Assembly: GCA_036346255.1 (NCBI GenBank) | Contig: CM070633.1 | Span: 11,594,001 to 11,658,000, forward strand | Source: Ampelocalamus luodianensis | Taxonomy: Eukaryota > Streptophyta > Magnoliopsida > Poales > Poaceae | Direction: 5' to 3' | Length of the DNA: 64,000 nucleotides | Part shown: piece by piece, positions 46,981-58,817 of the stretch | Numbering within the stretch: the stretch's first letter is position 1 | Layout: each line of letters opens with the position of its first letter | Made by a program: the position numbers and the translations under genes | The notes under the pieces: model-generated | What the model saw: the letters and a program-made list of their open reading frames with translations, nothing else | Told to the model about the DNA's origin: nothing | The model's database searches: none

Positions 46981-48055
46981 TGACTCAAATGCCGATGATC
47001 CTCCATAGATGTGATCGATGGTGTGTTGCGGATCCTAGAACGACATCTCCTCCTCGTCATCCGACTCCTTCCGTCCACTTATTTGACCTACCTGTCTAAG
47101 AGTAGGAAGTGACCCTTTGCCAGAGTAATAGTCTTCGAGTTTTCGTAGAAAAACTCAGCAGTTGCGAAGGTTATGCCCTTCTTTTTTGTGAAAAGGACAC
47201 CACCTGGGTTTGTCATTCTTCCGATCAGGATGTTTACCTTTGCCTCGGTCAGAATTTTGATTGGAGTTTCGTGGCTTTTTGTCGCTTACGGCTAGAACCT
47301 CCTTAGAACCAACAGCTGGAGACTTATGTCTCTTCGCCTTGTTCTTGGACTTTTTAGCACTTTCACCTGTCTCTTGAGGAATGTTATCTTCACGGTCGAT
47401 AGTGTTATTTCACTTGACTGCTTCAGCGGAAGTCGCATATCTATCGGCCATCTCAAAGAGTTTGGCGATAGTGGCAGGAGGATTCAAAGCTATATCCTCC
47501 GTTATCCTTCTGCTGCGGCCTCCCTGCTTGAAAGCCCTGATCACAGATGAGTTAGAAACTTCCGGAATAGAATTACGAACCTGACTAAAGCGCCTGATGA
47601 ATTGACGCAGAGTCTCATGATCGTTCTGTCTTATCCAATGCAAGGCGTCCTCCTTTCTAGGGCGGTTGTAAGTACCCTGGAAGTTCGCCAGTAGAAGGTC
47701 GCAGAGGTGCTGCCATGAGTAGATTGACTCGAATGGCTGGTTTAATAGCCATGATCGAGCAGATCCTTCAAGCATAGTCGGAAGGTAATTTACCATTACA
47801 TGCTCTCCTCCTCCTACTGCTCGGATAGCGGTTGTGTAGATCTAGAGGAATTCAATGGGATTTTGGGTTCCATCGAATTTATCCATGTTCGCTGTTTGGA
47901 AATGAGGTGGCCAGCGAACTACTCGGAGATCGAGTGAAAACGCCCGACATCTAGAGATAACTTCTTGGCACCTTCTTTGCAGAAAAGAAGGGTTAATGTC
48001 ACCAGGTAATCGTACTCGACGATACCCAGTTACAGGTGGACTTGACCTAAGGCAT
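46981..48055 (-). pseudogene. Tat gag: capsid part and zinc knuckle
   Basis: The capsid piece (47915-47410 on the minus strand) contains RWPPHFQTANMDKFDGTQNP, then VNYLPTMLEGSARSWLL, WQHLCDLLLANFQGTYNRP and ETLRQFIRRFSQVRN. The zinc knuckle CPFHKKEGHNLRNC follows near 47205-47150. One stop lies near 47845. The gag sequence breaks off near 48055, where the inverted LTR begins. Its N-terminal part is found at 58818-59537 in the opposite orientation. Confidence 0.85.
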
Positions 48056-48459
48056 ATTAACAGAGGAATCTAACAAATTTTAGTTTGCTGAATTTGGAGT
48101 TACAGGGAAAAACTTATGCAATTTACAAGTTTAAAGGAATTTCTAGAGCAATAATTAATGTTAACAAGATAATACAACTACACAGTTCTCTGGTACAGAA
48201 CAGTGTTCAAATAAACTTTCAGATTAAAGTTCAGTTAAACAGGAAGAATAAAATTTGAATCACTCTAAAAGGAGTAAAAATGAATTAGTTATGCACTTTT
48301 GAAATTTAAAGCAATTAAAAGTTGCAAATAAAAGCTTTCGGTCTTTTCTTGAAAACCAACACAACCGAAGAGGTTGGGGCCGTTGATCTGAAATCGCACG
48401 GCTCCAGCACACGGGAGCACAGCAGACCCGAACACCCGCGTGAAAGAGCTCCAATTGTT

Positions 48460-48800
48460 AAGGAGGTCTAGACCGTTAGATCAAGATCTGACGGCCCACA
48501 TCTCCACGGGGAGGTCCTAAGGGTTGAGGTCTACAAGAGAGAGGTCCTGACGGCTAAGATCTCACAGAGGGAGGTTCTAACGGTCAAGATCAAAACTGAG
48601 GGAGGTCCTGACGGTTAAGATCTCACAGAGGGAGATCCTAACGGTCAAAATCTAACTAAGGGAGGTCCTAACGATAAGATCTAAAAGAGGGGAGGTCCTG
48701 GACAGCTAGAATCTACAAGAGGAGGTCCTGAATGGCCAAGATCTACATGGAGGAGATTCTGGACGGCTAAGATCAACAAGAGGTGGTCCTGAAGTTTGTC
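48460..48800 (-). repeat. GACCTCC-rich repeats of the inverted LTR
   Basis: Short units of about 35-40 bp (GAGGTCCTAACGGTCAAGATC and variants on the plus strand) are repeated eight or nine times. They are the reverse complement of the U3 repeats seen in LTR 10101-15251 and in LTR 61688. Confidence 0.75.
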
Positions 48801-49205
48801 AAAGGGTGGTTTCACTTACGACAACAGGAGTTCAGTACTGCGTGTTTTGCTCGTCGGCTCGCCGCTGGCGACTTTGGTCATGATGGCGCAAACCAAAAAC
48901 GGCAAAACGTTCGCAATAACAACGCTCACACCTAGAGACCACTCTCGACGGCAGAGCCGGCCTAGAACGACGGCGAGCTGGAGAGGTGCGGCGGCGCAAC
49001 GACGGCCAAAATGAAAACAACAAAAGCTCTGCCGCAGTTCAAGGTAGCGGTGTCCAAGCACTAAAGGACTACCAGGAGGTTACCTGAGCACAGAAGAGGT
49101 CCTAAGGTGGTCGGAGGTGCTCTAGCGACGAAGACCTGCGCCGGAGTTGAGGAAGATGACATGGAGAGGATGTCCTAAGCAAATCGAAAAGCACTGGATG
49201 GTAAG

Positions 49206-50163
49206 TGATGAGGACATGACCCCTATGGATATAACCATATTTACTATGCTTACTGTTCCAAGTATAAGAGCTCGTACGCTTCACTTAAATTATCAGGTGA
49301 GCTTGTTTTTAGGAGTCTTTTTATATTATATGAACTATATGATGCTACCTAATGATGAAATATATATATGTGCAGCACCATGTCACTTTTGGTCTAAGAT
49401 AAGCAAGCAATTCGAGCTGGACCTGTTTTGGAATCCAGTTCGGCCTCCGGAATCAGCCTCACAACACCAACTTAAAATAGGCATAACATTCACATACGGA
49501 GTCCGTTTGAGGTCCACGAGTACTTGATTGAAATCTTATTTCGTCCTCTTTCAAACGGATCCAGCCTCACCTTCAAATTCCTTCTGGACTGATCACAATC
49601 ATCTAAAGAAGGCGTCATATCACCTGTTTGGGCCAACCTGGGCTTTGTAATCGAACTCAACTTAGCCCATATGTCGGCGGCCCACCTAGAGGCGTAGTTA
49701 CTGTTCACATGAACAGTAACCCACGAGTTTAGTCCCTCCCCGCTATTTCTTTTAGATTTGTGGTTCTTCCTCCCCTATATAAGGAGGCCACACCCCTCTA
49801 GTTTTCTTGGATTTCGTTGAGTTAAGGTTTAGCCATTGTGCAAACTTCTGTTCTTCAGTTGTATCGGACTACCACCTATCAAGACAGCTTTCGAAATCCC
49901 AACTTATAAATATTTCAATCCATATTTGCAATTTCAGATTGCGTTTTATCTTGTTCTTGTGTGTTCTTCGATTGCATGCAGGAATAGGCCTTCGTGGTCA
50001 GGTTGATCGCGTTTCCAGCACAGTCAATAACGTCGCGGAGTTGGTTCAACGATTGCTAAGGCGCAAGCGTCATCGTACGGTTGTAGTCGGATCGCGAGAG
50101 TCACCTCCACCAAAATCGATAGTTATCAATCTCATTGAAAGATCGGGCACCACGCCTCCATCA
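49206..50163 (+). repeat. 5' LTR of the non-autonomous element
   Basis: It starts TGATGAGGACATG and ends GCCTCCATCA. The TATA box is at 49776. A possible intron (GTGAGC ... TGTGCAG) lies near 49297-49376. Confidence 0.93.
49776..49782 (+). promoter_or_regulatory. TATA box, 5' LTR of the non-autonomous element
   Basis: TATATAA in CCCCTATATAAGGAGG is identical to the copy at 53761-53767 in the 3' LTR. Confidence 0.75.
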
Positions 50164-50165
50164 GG

Positions 50166-50177
50166 TGGTATCAGAGC
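50166..50177 (+). other. Primer binding site of the non-autonomous element
   Basis: TGGTATCAGAGC begins 3 bp after the 5' LTR. It is the tRNA-Met type site. Confidence 0.9.
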
Positions 50178-51455
50178 TTCAGTTGATCGGTGAGATTTTC
50201 CAGTTTTCTAGTAGTAGATTCGTTTTTCATACCTAGAGTCCAGAAAATTGCCCAAAAAATTATTGCACCTATCATCTGTACCGAGCCCCTTTGAGCCATT
50301 GTAATTTTCTTTTCGGTATTTTGCTTGTTGAATCATTGGTTGCATCGTCGTGTCTAGTTGCTGATTTCTAGTTCTAGTTATTGTCTAGTTAGTCTTTGCC
50401 TAGTTGCATCTCGTGTTTCCTTTGCGTCGCTTGATCGTTCTTTTAGGGTTCTTAGTTTTTGCATCTAAAACAGAAAATTCGTGGGTCATAACTCCTCTAA
50501 TCCGCACCAAAAATAGAAAATTCGTATTGTTGTTAATCCAAAAAAAGAGAGAGAGGATTGCTGTGATCTTTTGGGAGAATTGATGTTATTTGCGACTTGC
50601 GGTAAATCCAGGGTTGGCCAAATAGTAGAAGGAGAAAGAGGCAACCGCAAAAAAACAAAAGCCGCGGTAAAAAAAGAAGAAAAAGAAAACGAAAAGAAAA
50701 ATGCATACAAATTAGTCGAGACCTTCTACGTACAGCCACAAGCTTCCATAAAAAAATTCAGCAAGTTTGGCCTATGGAATCAAAAGATATAGTCATTTCA
50801 AGATTGAACACGAGACGGTTTTGAGTCCGGGTAGGATTCCGTTTCCGAGACACCTTCAGTAAAACGGGCATAACTTTTGCATACCGCGTCCGTTTTTGAC
50901 GTTCTTGTGCTCGTTTCGAAGCTAATGACGAGGCGCATCTTTTCGACCTAAACAACTAGTTTCCCTCCAGGTGCCCCAAAATCGGCCATCTTCGGCCCCG
51001 AATTCACATCGCAAGTTTTCGGTTTCTATTTTTGCTATTTCCTTCGATCTTCCTTTTGGAATTTAGAGTTCGCCTCAACTACAAAGTTGTAGATCTCGTC
51101 GAAACCCTTCAAACAAGCATATATAAGCTATATAAAACTTTGTTCTTTTCATCATTTGAGACTAGCTATTGTTTCTACTCAATCTAGAGGGCTGTTTACA
51201 TTGCACGTTATTGTATCTTTGTGCTCTACATCGTGTGAACAATCTTGTGCCCCTACACAGAGGTTTGAGTACTTGGCTAGCGTCTCTCCTAGCACTTGGT
51301 GTGAGAATTTCCTTTGCTTGCATCAAGTCACATTGATCTTTGCGTGTGTGTGCATACACTTATCTTGATAGGGTTCAAGATCACATAGTAGGGAGTTTCG
51401 TGAGATCAACAACACCATTGACTCATCTCCTGTGCCTGAATGAGGTAAATTTAAG
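50178..51455 (+). other. Untranslated leader of the non-autonomous element
   Basis: This is about 1.3 kb without a credible gene. It contains an A-rich purine stretch (50605-50705) and short frames only. Its first 200 bp resemble the leader left in element 8222-31462 at 31175-31378. Confidence 0.6.
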
Positions 51456-52027
51456 TATGCATTTCCACCTTTGCTGGTAACTTTGATCCTGATGCCTATG
51501 TTGACTGGGAAATAGCATTAGAGAAAGAATTTGAATATTATGATTGGTCTGATAGGCAAAAGATTAGAGCCGCCACTAGTGTTTTTTGTTGAGGATGCAA
51601 TACTTTGGTGGAAGTATTTAAATAGACATGGAAGAGTGCCTCAAACTTGGAATGCATTAAAGAAACTTTTGAGAGATGAATTGTTCCTAAATATCATCTT
51701 CGATTATTTACTAGCTAGATTGCAACGTGTAAATCAAGGTAGTAGAACTGTAAGGAATACTATCATGAATTGAAAACTCGTTTGTTGCGTTGTGGTTTAG
51801 AGGAACATTTGAAGCTACGAGAAAATAGATTCTTAAGTGGGCTTAATCAGGGAATTCAGGACCTTCTTGTTCATAAAGAATATAATTCTCTCTCTCATTT
51901 GTTTATACTTGCCTGTAAGGTTGAAAGTCAGATTGAGGAGAAATTAAGAATACATGATGATAGGAAACATCAGAACAAGCCTATGTTTGTGTCTTTTTTT
52001 GTGACTAACGACTTGCAGGAAGTTTAG
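51456..52027 (+). pseudogene. Gag of the non-autonomous element
   Basis: The capsid domain of the retrotransposon Gag family is clear: FDPDAYVDWEIALEKEF, then AILWWKYLN, then LKKLLRDELF, then CGLEEHLKLRENRFLSGLN and YNSLSHLFILACKVESQIEE. A frameshift near 51765 splits it into two frames. I see no zinc knuckle after it. It ends at TAG (52025-52027) in the same frame as the long ORF downstream. An RRDE-free acidic linker follows the stop, so Gag and the next ORF probably formed one polyprotein. Confidence 0.82.
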
Positions 52028-53446
52028 AACCATGCCGAAGAGGAGAATGAGTTAATTGCACCACCTACTCCATTGGTAGAGAAGGAAGATGAGGAGATGG
52101 AAGCGCCTACATCATCTGAGGAGAGCCAAAAAGGTAAAGATCATGGTGCTATCATCACTCAAGGTGAGTATGATTTTGAAGAACTACATTTGTTCACTGT
52201 TCATGCTATTTTAGAGCAAAAATTAGTGGAAAACAATTCTGATATGCACATATTTCAAGTAGAGAATACAGGCTGCATTGATTTGATTGCACCATGTGAT
52301 GAAATAATTGAATTGCCTGCTGTTTTGAGTGATTTATGTGATGAGTTAATCGCATATAATGATCATGTGAAATTGGTTAGACATAAAGAAGTTTTAACTA
52401 GAATTTCTCCTGTTGATTCTTTGTGTTACATTATATTGGATTCACCTATGAAATTGCCACATGCTATGGAGAAAGTTTCTGAAAGTGTATGTTCAAAATG
52501 CTTGTCTAGTGCCTACACCCCTGGGTATAAGTTTAATTTGATTGGAGATTATGGTGTAGACAATCAATTTATTGTTTATCGAATATGCATAACTTGTGAT
52601 TACATGGATAAATTAAAGCTTGCTGTTTTGAACAACAATTCTTGTGTGCTGAATTTTGTTCAATATGAGAGTAAAATAAAATTTAGTGCTCATACTATGC
52701 CTATGTGTTCACCTTTTATTACACCATCTAGTGTGGACAATCTGAATGAAAATGTTGAATTATGGAAGAACTTACAAATCTTTTCACCATTGCTAGATGA
52801 ATTTGCTATTGCTCGATTGAAATCTGATTATATGGATGAATTTTGTTTGATTCCAAAAGTTGTAGATTTGTCCATATGTGCTACCCCTGCAAGTTTACAA
52901 CTTCAGAGATTTGAATTGCATAAACGCTTCACTTACATTTGCAAAACTAGTTGCAATAATTGTTGTGTGAGAACTTTTGTTTTGATCATTCACATATATG
53001 ATTACTCTTGGGTTAATAATACAATGATTTTTTATGGTCGCTGTTGTCTTCTAACATTAATTGTGCAACAACGAAGAACCGTTAAAACAGATGACATATA
53101 CATATACCATGCATACACTTTGGCTTCTTTGTTACCCTATGTTCAGCTTATCAAAAGCCGAGGACGGCTTTGTTTTCAAGAAAGGGAGGATGATGAGGAC
53201 ATGACCCCTATGGATATAACCATATTTACTATGCTTATTGTTCCAAGTATAAGAGCTCGTACACTTCACTTAAATTATCAGGTGAGCTTGTTTTTAGGAG
53301 TGTTTTTATATTATATGAACTATATGATGCTACCTAATAATGAAATATATATATGTGCAGCACCATGTCACTTTTGGTCTAAGACAAGCAAGCAATTCGA
53401 GCTGGACTTGTTTTGGAATCCAATTCGTCTTCCGGAATCAGCCTGA
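52028..53446 (+). CDS. Unknown ORF X in frame with Gag, non-autonomous element
   Basis: This is the longest uninterrupted frame in the window, 472 codons after the TAG that ends Gag, in the same frame. There is no ATG near its start (TTG at 52073), which supports translation as part of a Gag fusion. The start is acidic (KEDEEMEAP, EESQKGKDHG). A CxxC-x28-CxxC pattern (VCSKC ... ICITC, residues 140-175 counted from 52073) could be a zinc ribbon. I see no protease, RT or integrase motif. The last 85 or so codons run into the 3' LTR and add a hydrophobic stretch (VSLFLGVFLYYMNYMML). Function unknown; it may be a relic of the spacer between Gag and pol in a larger parent. Confidence 0.55.
   Translation, partial: NHAEEENELIAPPTPLVEKEDEEMEAPTSSEESQKGKDHGAIITQGEYDFEELHLFTVHAILEQKLVENNSDMHIFQVENTGCIDLIAPCDEIIELPAVLSDLCDELIAYNDHVKLVRHKEVLTRISPVDSLCYIILDSPMKLPHAMEKVSESVCSKCLSSAYTPGYKFNLIGDYGVDNQFIVYRICITCDYMDKLKLAVLNNNSCVLNFVQYESKIKFSAHTMPMCSPFITPSSVDNLNENVELWKNLQIFSPLLDEFAIARLKSDYMDEFCLIPKVVDLSICATPASLQLQRFELHKRFTYICKTSCNNCCVRTFVLIIHIYDYSWVNNTMIFYGRCCLLTLIVQQRRTVKTDDIYIYHAYTLASLLPYVQLIKSRGRLCFQEREDDEDMTPMDITIFTMLIVPSIRARTLHLNYQVSLFLGVFLYYMNYMMLPNNEIYICAAPCHFWSKTSKQFELDLFWNPIRLPESA
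53181..53190 (+). other. Polypurine tract of the non-autonomous element
   Basis: AAAGGGAGGA directly abuts the 3' LTR, which starts TGATGAGGACATG. Confidence 0.88.
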
Positions 53447-54148
53447 CAACACCAACTTAAAACAGGCATAACTTTCACATACAGAGTCCGTTTGAGGTCC
53501 ACGAGTACTTGATTGAAATCTTATTTCGTCCTCTTTCAAACGGATCCAGCCTCACCTTCAAATTCCTTCTGGACTGATCGCAATCATCTAAAGAAGGCAT
53601 CATATCACCTGTTTGGGCCAACCTGGGCTTTGTAATCGAACTCAACTTAGCCCATATGCCGGCGGCCCACCTAGAGGCGTGGTTACTGTTCACGTAAATA
53701 GTAACCCACGAGTTTAGTCCCTCCCCGCTATTTCTTTTAGATTTGTGGCTCTTCCTCCCCTATATAAGGAGGCCACACCTCTTTAGTTTTCTTGGATTTC
53801 GTTGAGTTAAGGTTTAACCATTGTGCAAACTTCTGTTCTTCAGTTGTGTCGGACGACCACCTATCAAGACAGCTTTCGAAAACCCAACTTATAAATATTT
53901 CAATCCATATTTGCAATTTCAGATTACGTTTTATCTTGTTCTTGCGTGTTCTTCGATTGCATGCAGGAATAGGCCTTCGTGGTAAGGTTGATCGCGTTTC
54001 CAACACAGTCAATAACGTCGCGGAGTTGGTTCAACGATTGCTAAGGTGCAAGCGTCGTCGTACGGTTGTAGTCGGATCGCGAGAGACACCTCCACCAAAA
54101 TCGATAGTTATCAATCTCATCGAAAGATCGGGCACCCCTCCTCCATCA
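53191..54148 (+). repeat. 3' LTR of the non-autonomous element
   Basis: It has the same length as the 5' LTR (958 bp). The end CTCCTCCATCA is followed by the TSD GTAAG. The TATA box is at 53761-53767. Confidence 0.93.
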
Positions 54149-54512
54149 GTAAGGATAGCTTCGCAGAGGTCCAGAGGTGGTCCACGAGCAACTGATTGAG
54201 AGGGGGAGGTCCTTACCGGAGTTGAGGGCGAAAGCGATGAAACACGGCCGAAGGAGGTCAAACCCAAAATTAGTTTCTTCCTATTAAGGCAAACCAAAAT
54301 TGGATTAGGGGTTTTAATGAAGGTGCTGAGGGACTCAAGGCGAAGCGAAAAGATTTGCAAAAGAACCCCTGGGACGCCGAAGACGAAGAAGCTTGCTTGT
54401 GGCTGTCAATGACGATTTTAGGGTGTTTTGGCGATTGAGCTCAAACAAGCAGAGAGGAGCTCAAGGGCACTAAAGTGGTGCTGTAAAGGAACACCAGGAC
54501 GAGCTCTGGGGT

Positions 54513-54520
54513 CTTTTATA
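54513..54520 (-). promoter_or_regulatory. TATA box of the inverted LTR (minus strand)
   Basis: TATAAAAG on the minus strand lies where the U3 of the inverted LTR should end. It supports the minus orientation of this half. Confidence 0.6.
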
Positions 54521-55539
54521 GTCGGAGGGCAATGGGAATGGAAAGGCAACGGTCCACGGTGAGCTAGGTCCAAGCCACCGTCACGGGCGAGTTGAGCGCG
54601 ATGGGAGCAGGTGGAAGGGAGACTTTAGGGCAAAGTTACTGACAAGCATTTAATGCTCTACGGCAAAGAAACGTTGACGAGGACGAAATGGAGGTGACAA
54701 GGCTTTGCGCGCAATGATGATGATGACCAGGCTCGGGGGCTCATAGTCAGTGAGAGAAACCGAAGTGGTCCGGTCAAAAGAACCGAAACGGTTAGGTTAG
54801 ACTACAATCGAGCCAGGAGGTCTTGGTGGTTGGATTAGAAATGGGAGTCTCAGATTACAAGTGACTTTCGGGAGGTCCGAAGGTCCAAAGAGTACCAAGC
54901 GTCCGATCTAAAATGAGTGGCTCAGATTAAAACCCAATCTCGGGTGGTCCGAACGTTCAAGGAGATCTAAGACACAGATCTAGACACGGACGGTCCACGA
55001 TCACCTAGGCGCCACACACGCACGCCCAAGGGTGGTCTTTGCAAAAAGTTATAGAAGATCCTGGCTAAGGCCGAGAGGGTGGTCTTTGCAAAAAGACACA
55101 TGGTGGTTCAACGAAGGGGAGGTCCAGAGCGTTGGACCGAGATCCAACAGTTGACGATGAACGCGCTTAAAGGACTGAGCCTGAGGGGGCTAAGAGGTTG
55201 GGTTCAACCGTGAGACTCGAGTCTGACTTGAGCCCAACGGAAGAGTTGACTTAGGGTTTTAGTTTGAGCTGAAACTTTGAGGAATTTTTAAATGAAGCAA
55301 CTAACTCCAAAAATTCTAAAATTTTTACACGAGGTTCCCAACTCCAGGGCTTACCTTGTATAAAATTTTCAGAGATTTTTGTGCAGAGTATTCTTCTCCA
55401 ATTTTTTTAAGGTACTGATATAGGGTTTGACCAACAGTCAAACTGGTTTGACTGGCCTCTTAAAATATTCAAACAATTTCTAAAAATTATAAAATTTTTC
55501 AGAAGAGTCACACAACAACCCTAGAACCAAGGAAAATTA

Positions 55540-58500
55540 TGTTACATCCCTCTCGGAATACACCAGATTTTTTTTGGGCTGCGGTAGTACCGCACAGAGG
55601 AACGGTAGTACCGCTCGGTGCATCCCGAGTGGTAGTATACCAGGACCTCCCAGGAGGTCTTCAAGACCACCTGGAGGTCTTCAAGACCACCTGGAGGTCT
55701 TGGCCGCTGTGCAATGAGCCAGTCCCAGGAATCCAAGCTGGCTCGCACAAACCAACAATGGTGTCATCAAATCCATACACAAGCTAACAGAAACAATAGA
55801 CGAAACAACATATATTAATAAATACCTTTCGGTCAAGCTTCTTACAGGGGGTTAGCCACTTGGGCTTACACAAAGAGCACTAACAGCAGAGACAAAAACC
55901 AACACAAGTAGGTCCAACCGATCATCCCACCGGCTATCGAGTGGAGGACGTCCCCTAGGTCACATGTTCTCCAAAGACCTCTTCTTCACTGAACTTTGAG
56001 CTCCTTGGAACATTCTTGCAACTGCTGACTAAAACAGAGGGCACAAGCCATGAGTACTTTTGAATGTACTCAGCAAGCTGTGGGGAAGTGTATGCAATAA
56101 ATATTTATGCAAGGCTTGCCAAAAGAGAGCGGTAAGGTTAGTTGCAAAAAGCCATATTTGACAACAATTAATCTAAGTAGATTGAGAAGCTCAAGTGAAA
56201 CAATAATACATAAATACATTTGAATACAAGAGAGGTCGTGAGCACCCACTCACTCCCAAAACCACTCTGGAGCACCCACTCCAGAGCTCCCAAAAGACCA
56301 CTTGTGGGAGGTCTGATCACACCCATGACTAGGGCCTCAACCACAACCACATTAGAGCACCCACTCCAGAGCTGCTAAAACCAGCCCCTAGACCTCATCT
56401 CGAGCCAACCATGACCCCTCTAAAACCGGCCAAGGTCTCTTTGAGGCAAAGCCAGTCTCTCGCAGTAGCGCCCACATTTTACAAAAAATCTACCCTTTTG
56501 CACTTCTCTGGGAAATGTCCATGACCAAGGACTTTGCTGTTCGAATAGATTTTTCACTCTGCAAAGGTGTACAACTTTACCCACAATTCACGATCTCTCT
56601 AGCGGGACGGGTTCCGGAAAGACCCTTGCTCACTTCCGAAGGTGAGCAGTCTAGAGAGCGCGACAAGGCCTTTACAAAGCTTTGAACCAACTCGGGACTG
56701 CCCGCTAAGGTTTCACATGTCCCCCCTGCTGGGTTATTGGGTGCCCCCTCTTACGCTGTTGCGATACAACTCGCTCAACCATAATAGCACCAAGCCAGCT
56801 CATTACTAAGTATTCGGCCCAGGCCATCCCCATAAAATGACCTTGTGGTTGCACTGAATACCCGGATCCACAAACACAAAGTTGAGTCCTTAATTGCTAC
56901 TCAGGCAAGACTTCCACAAACCCAAAGTGACTCCACTAGGACCAGCCCTAGAGCACCCACTACTCACTCCCTGCCTTCTTGCCCAAGCATAAAACAGATT
57001 TTTGGGTTCAACCCGGCCGCTGGACCACCCAGTCCTGGCACTACAACATTTTAACAAGGTGGCCTCGCACCACAATCGTCACAACTACGGCCTCACACCA
57101 TAGCTGCTTAATAGTGGCACCAACCACAAATTCCATAGTTCAATTAGTCAAGATTAATGATTGATGAGGCATGATTCACAAGACCCACGGTTCTACAGGA
57201 AGGCTAAGCAATAAGCATACGGTCCCATGTTGGCAATAACAAAAGATACCAACTAGCAATACCCAAACTAAAGTGACCAAGGAGTTCATGTCAACATGTC
57301 AAGTACCAATCTAACAAGGGGAAGGTCTGAGCGGCTAAGATCTCCAAGAGGGAGGTCCTAGCGGCCAGATCTAACAAGGGGGAGGTCTGAGTGGCTAGGA
57401 TCTCCAAGAGGGAGGTCCTAACGGCTAGATCTAACAAGGGGGAGGTCCGTGGGGACAAGGATACACGGGGAAGGCTGGGGCCGTCTGATCCATATCGGAC
57501 GGTTCTAGAGGGATGGGACGTTCGGACCAGCGAACGTGCCCTCAGGATTGGGCCGTCCCAAAAGCATCGAACGGTCCTTAGGTTATGAAGGTAAAATCTT
57601 GAGCGGTACGATCGCAAAAGCAAATGGTAGATCCAACCGCTAAGGAGGTCTAGGCTTAAGGAGGTCTAGGCCTTTCGATCAAGCGAAGGAGATCCCAAAA
57701 GAATGCAAGGGAGGTCCCAACAGGCTAGGGAAGGTCCTAAAGGACACGGGGGAGACCTAAAGGACACAGAGGAGGTCCGAAGGACAAGGGGAGGTCCGGA
57801 AGGAGTTCCATATGGATACAAGAAGGTCCATATGGGCACAAGGAGGTCCAGAGGGACTCTGGGACGCCCAAATGAACTCAAGGGTTTCCATATGTACGTT
57901 GAGAGGTCCGCAGGGAGGTACAAAAGGGGAAAGAGGTCTAGATCAAAGGAGACCTAGATAGGGCTAGGGGTTTAGATCAAAAAGGGGAGTCCAAATAGAA
58001 AGATATTCAAACCAACAAAAGGGGAGGTCTGGACTAAAGGAAGTCCATACAAAAGATTACAAGAAGAGGTCCAAAGAACCAAACAGGTTGAACCTACAAG
58101 GAGGTCCAGCTGAAGGGAGGTCTGGACCCTCAAATCCCAAAGAAGGAGAGGTCTGGATGAAAGGGAAAACCCAACAGAGGATATCTCCAAAAGGAAGGAA
58201 AACCGAGGTAAGAGGTCCAAAAAGAGGTACTCAAGGGAGGTCCTAAGAGAAGAAGAGAGGGTCAGAAAGATGAGAGGGATCTGGACATCAGGAGATGTCT
58301 GACAAAAGGAGGGTCTGGACATCGGGGAATGTCCAGCAAGAAGAAGGTCTAGAGAAGGAGAGAGACCTAGAGGGGAAACGCTAGCCTGGAGGGTAAACAA
58401 GGCAAACAGAGAAAAGAGGCTAAAAGCCAAAAAGTAGCGAGGAGCTTCCAACGAACAAAGAACACCAAACAACTGGATTTAGTTGAAGTTTAGTTAGATC

Positions 58501-58610
58501 AAGTTAAATCTCCAAATTTCTAAAATCTTCAAGTTAAGCTTTGAACTCTCAACAAAACCAAATGGTTATTTTTAAAAAGCTTAAAGACTCAGGACAAACG
58601 GGACGCTACA
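55540..58610 (-). mobile_element. Solo LTR of family B, minus strand
   Basis: On the minus strand it starts TGTAGCGTCCCG and ends GGGATGTAACA. The TSD AATTA is at 55535-55539 and 58611-58615. It is 3,071 bp. The start and the GACCTCC-rich part match the LTR that begins at 61688, so both belong to one family. It contains about three copies of the 60-bp unit that is greatly expanded at 62105-62749. No coding region is present; the 166-codon frame at 57972-58472 is low-complexity. Confidence 0.9.
57300..57455 (-). repeat. Short array of the 60-bp unit in LTR 55540-58610
   Basis: About two and a half units of GGGGGAGGTC...CTAGATCTAACA and GGAGATC-type blocks, the reverse complement of the array at 62105-62749. 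Confidence 0.8.
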
Positions 58611-58817
58611 AATTATTTTCAGAGGATAATCACAAGATTATATAGAAAAGTTTTCAAGGGTCAAGACTTGGTTCAAAGAGGCTTGTGATTTTGAATTTCC
58701 ATAATTCCTTTACAAGAATTCTCAAAAAAATTCATACAACAACAAAGTGTAATAAAAGTTTTAATTTCTACACATTTTCTTACATTTGAAACACAAGCCA
58801 AGAATTGGGATGTTACA

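Larger units (their letters stand above)
49206..54148 (+). mobile_element. Complete non-autonomous LTR element with Gag plus unknown ORF
   Basis: Both LTRs are 958 bp (49206-50163, 53191-54148), with TSD GTAAG at 49201-49205 and 54149-54153. The primer site is at 50166 and the polypurine tract at 53181. The 3-kb interior has gag and a long downstream frame, but no protease, RT, RNase H or integrase, so it depends on another element for movement. By eye the LTRs differ at about 36 sites (near 4%) with no indels. It is inserted in the inverted LTR. Confidence 0.93.

Noticed and set aside
57972..58472. 166-codon minus-strand ORF rich in Leu, Phe and Ser
   Set aside because: It reads through GACCTCC-type repeats of LTR 55540-58610. 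It looks membrane-like only because of CT-rich codons.
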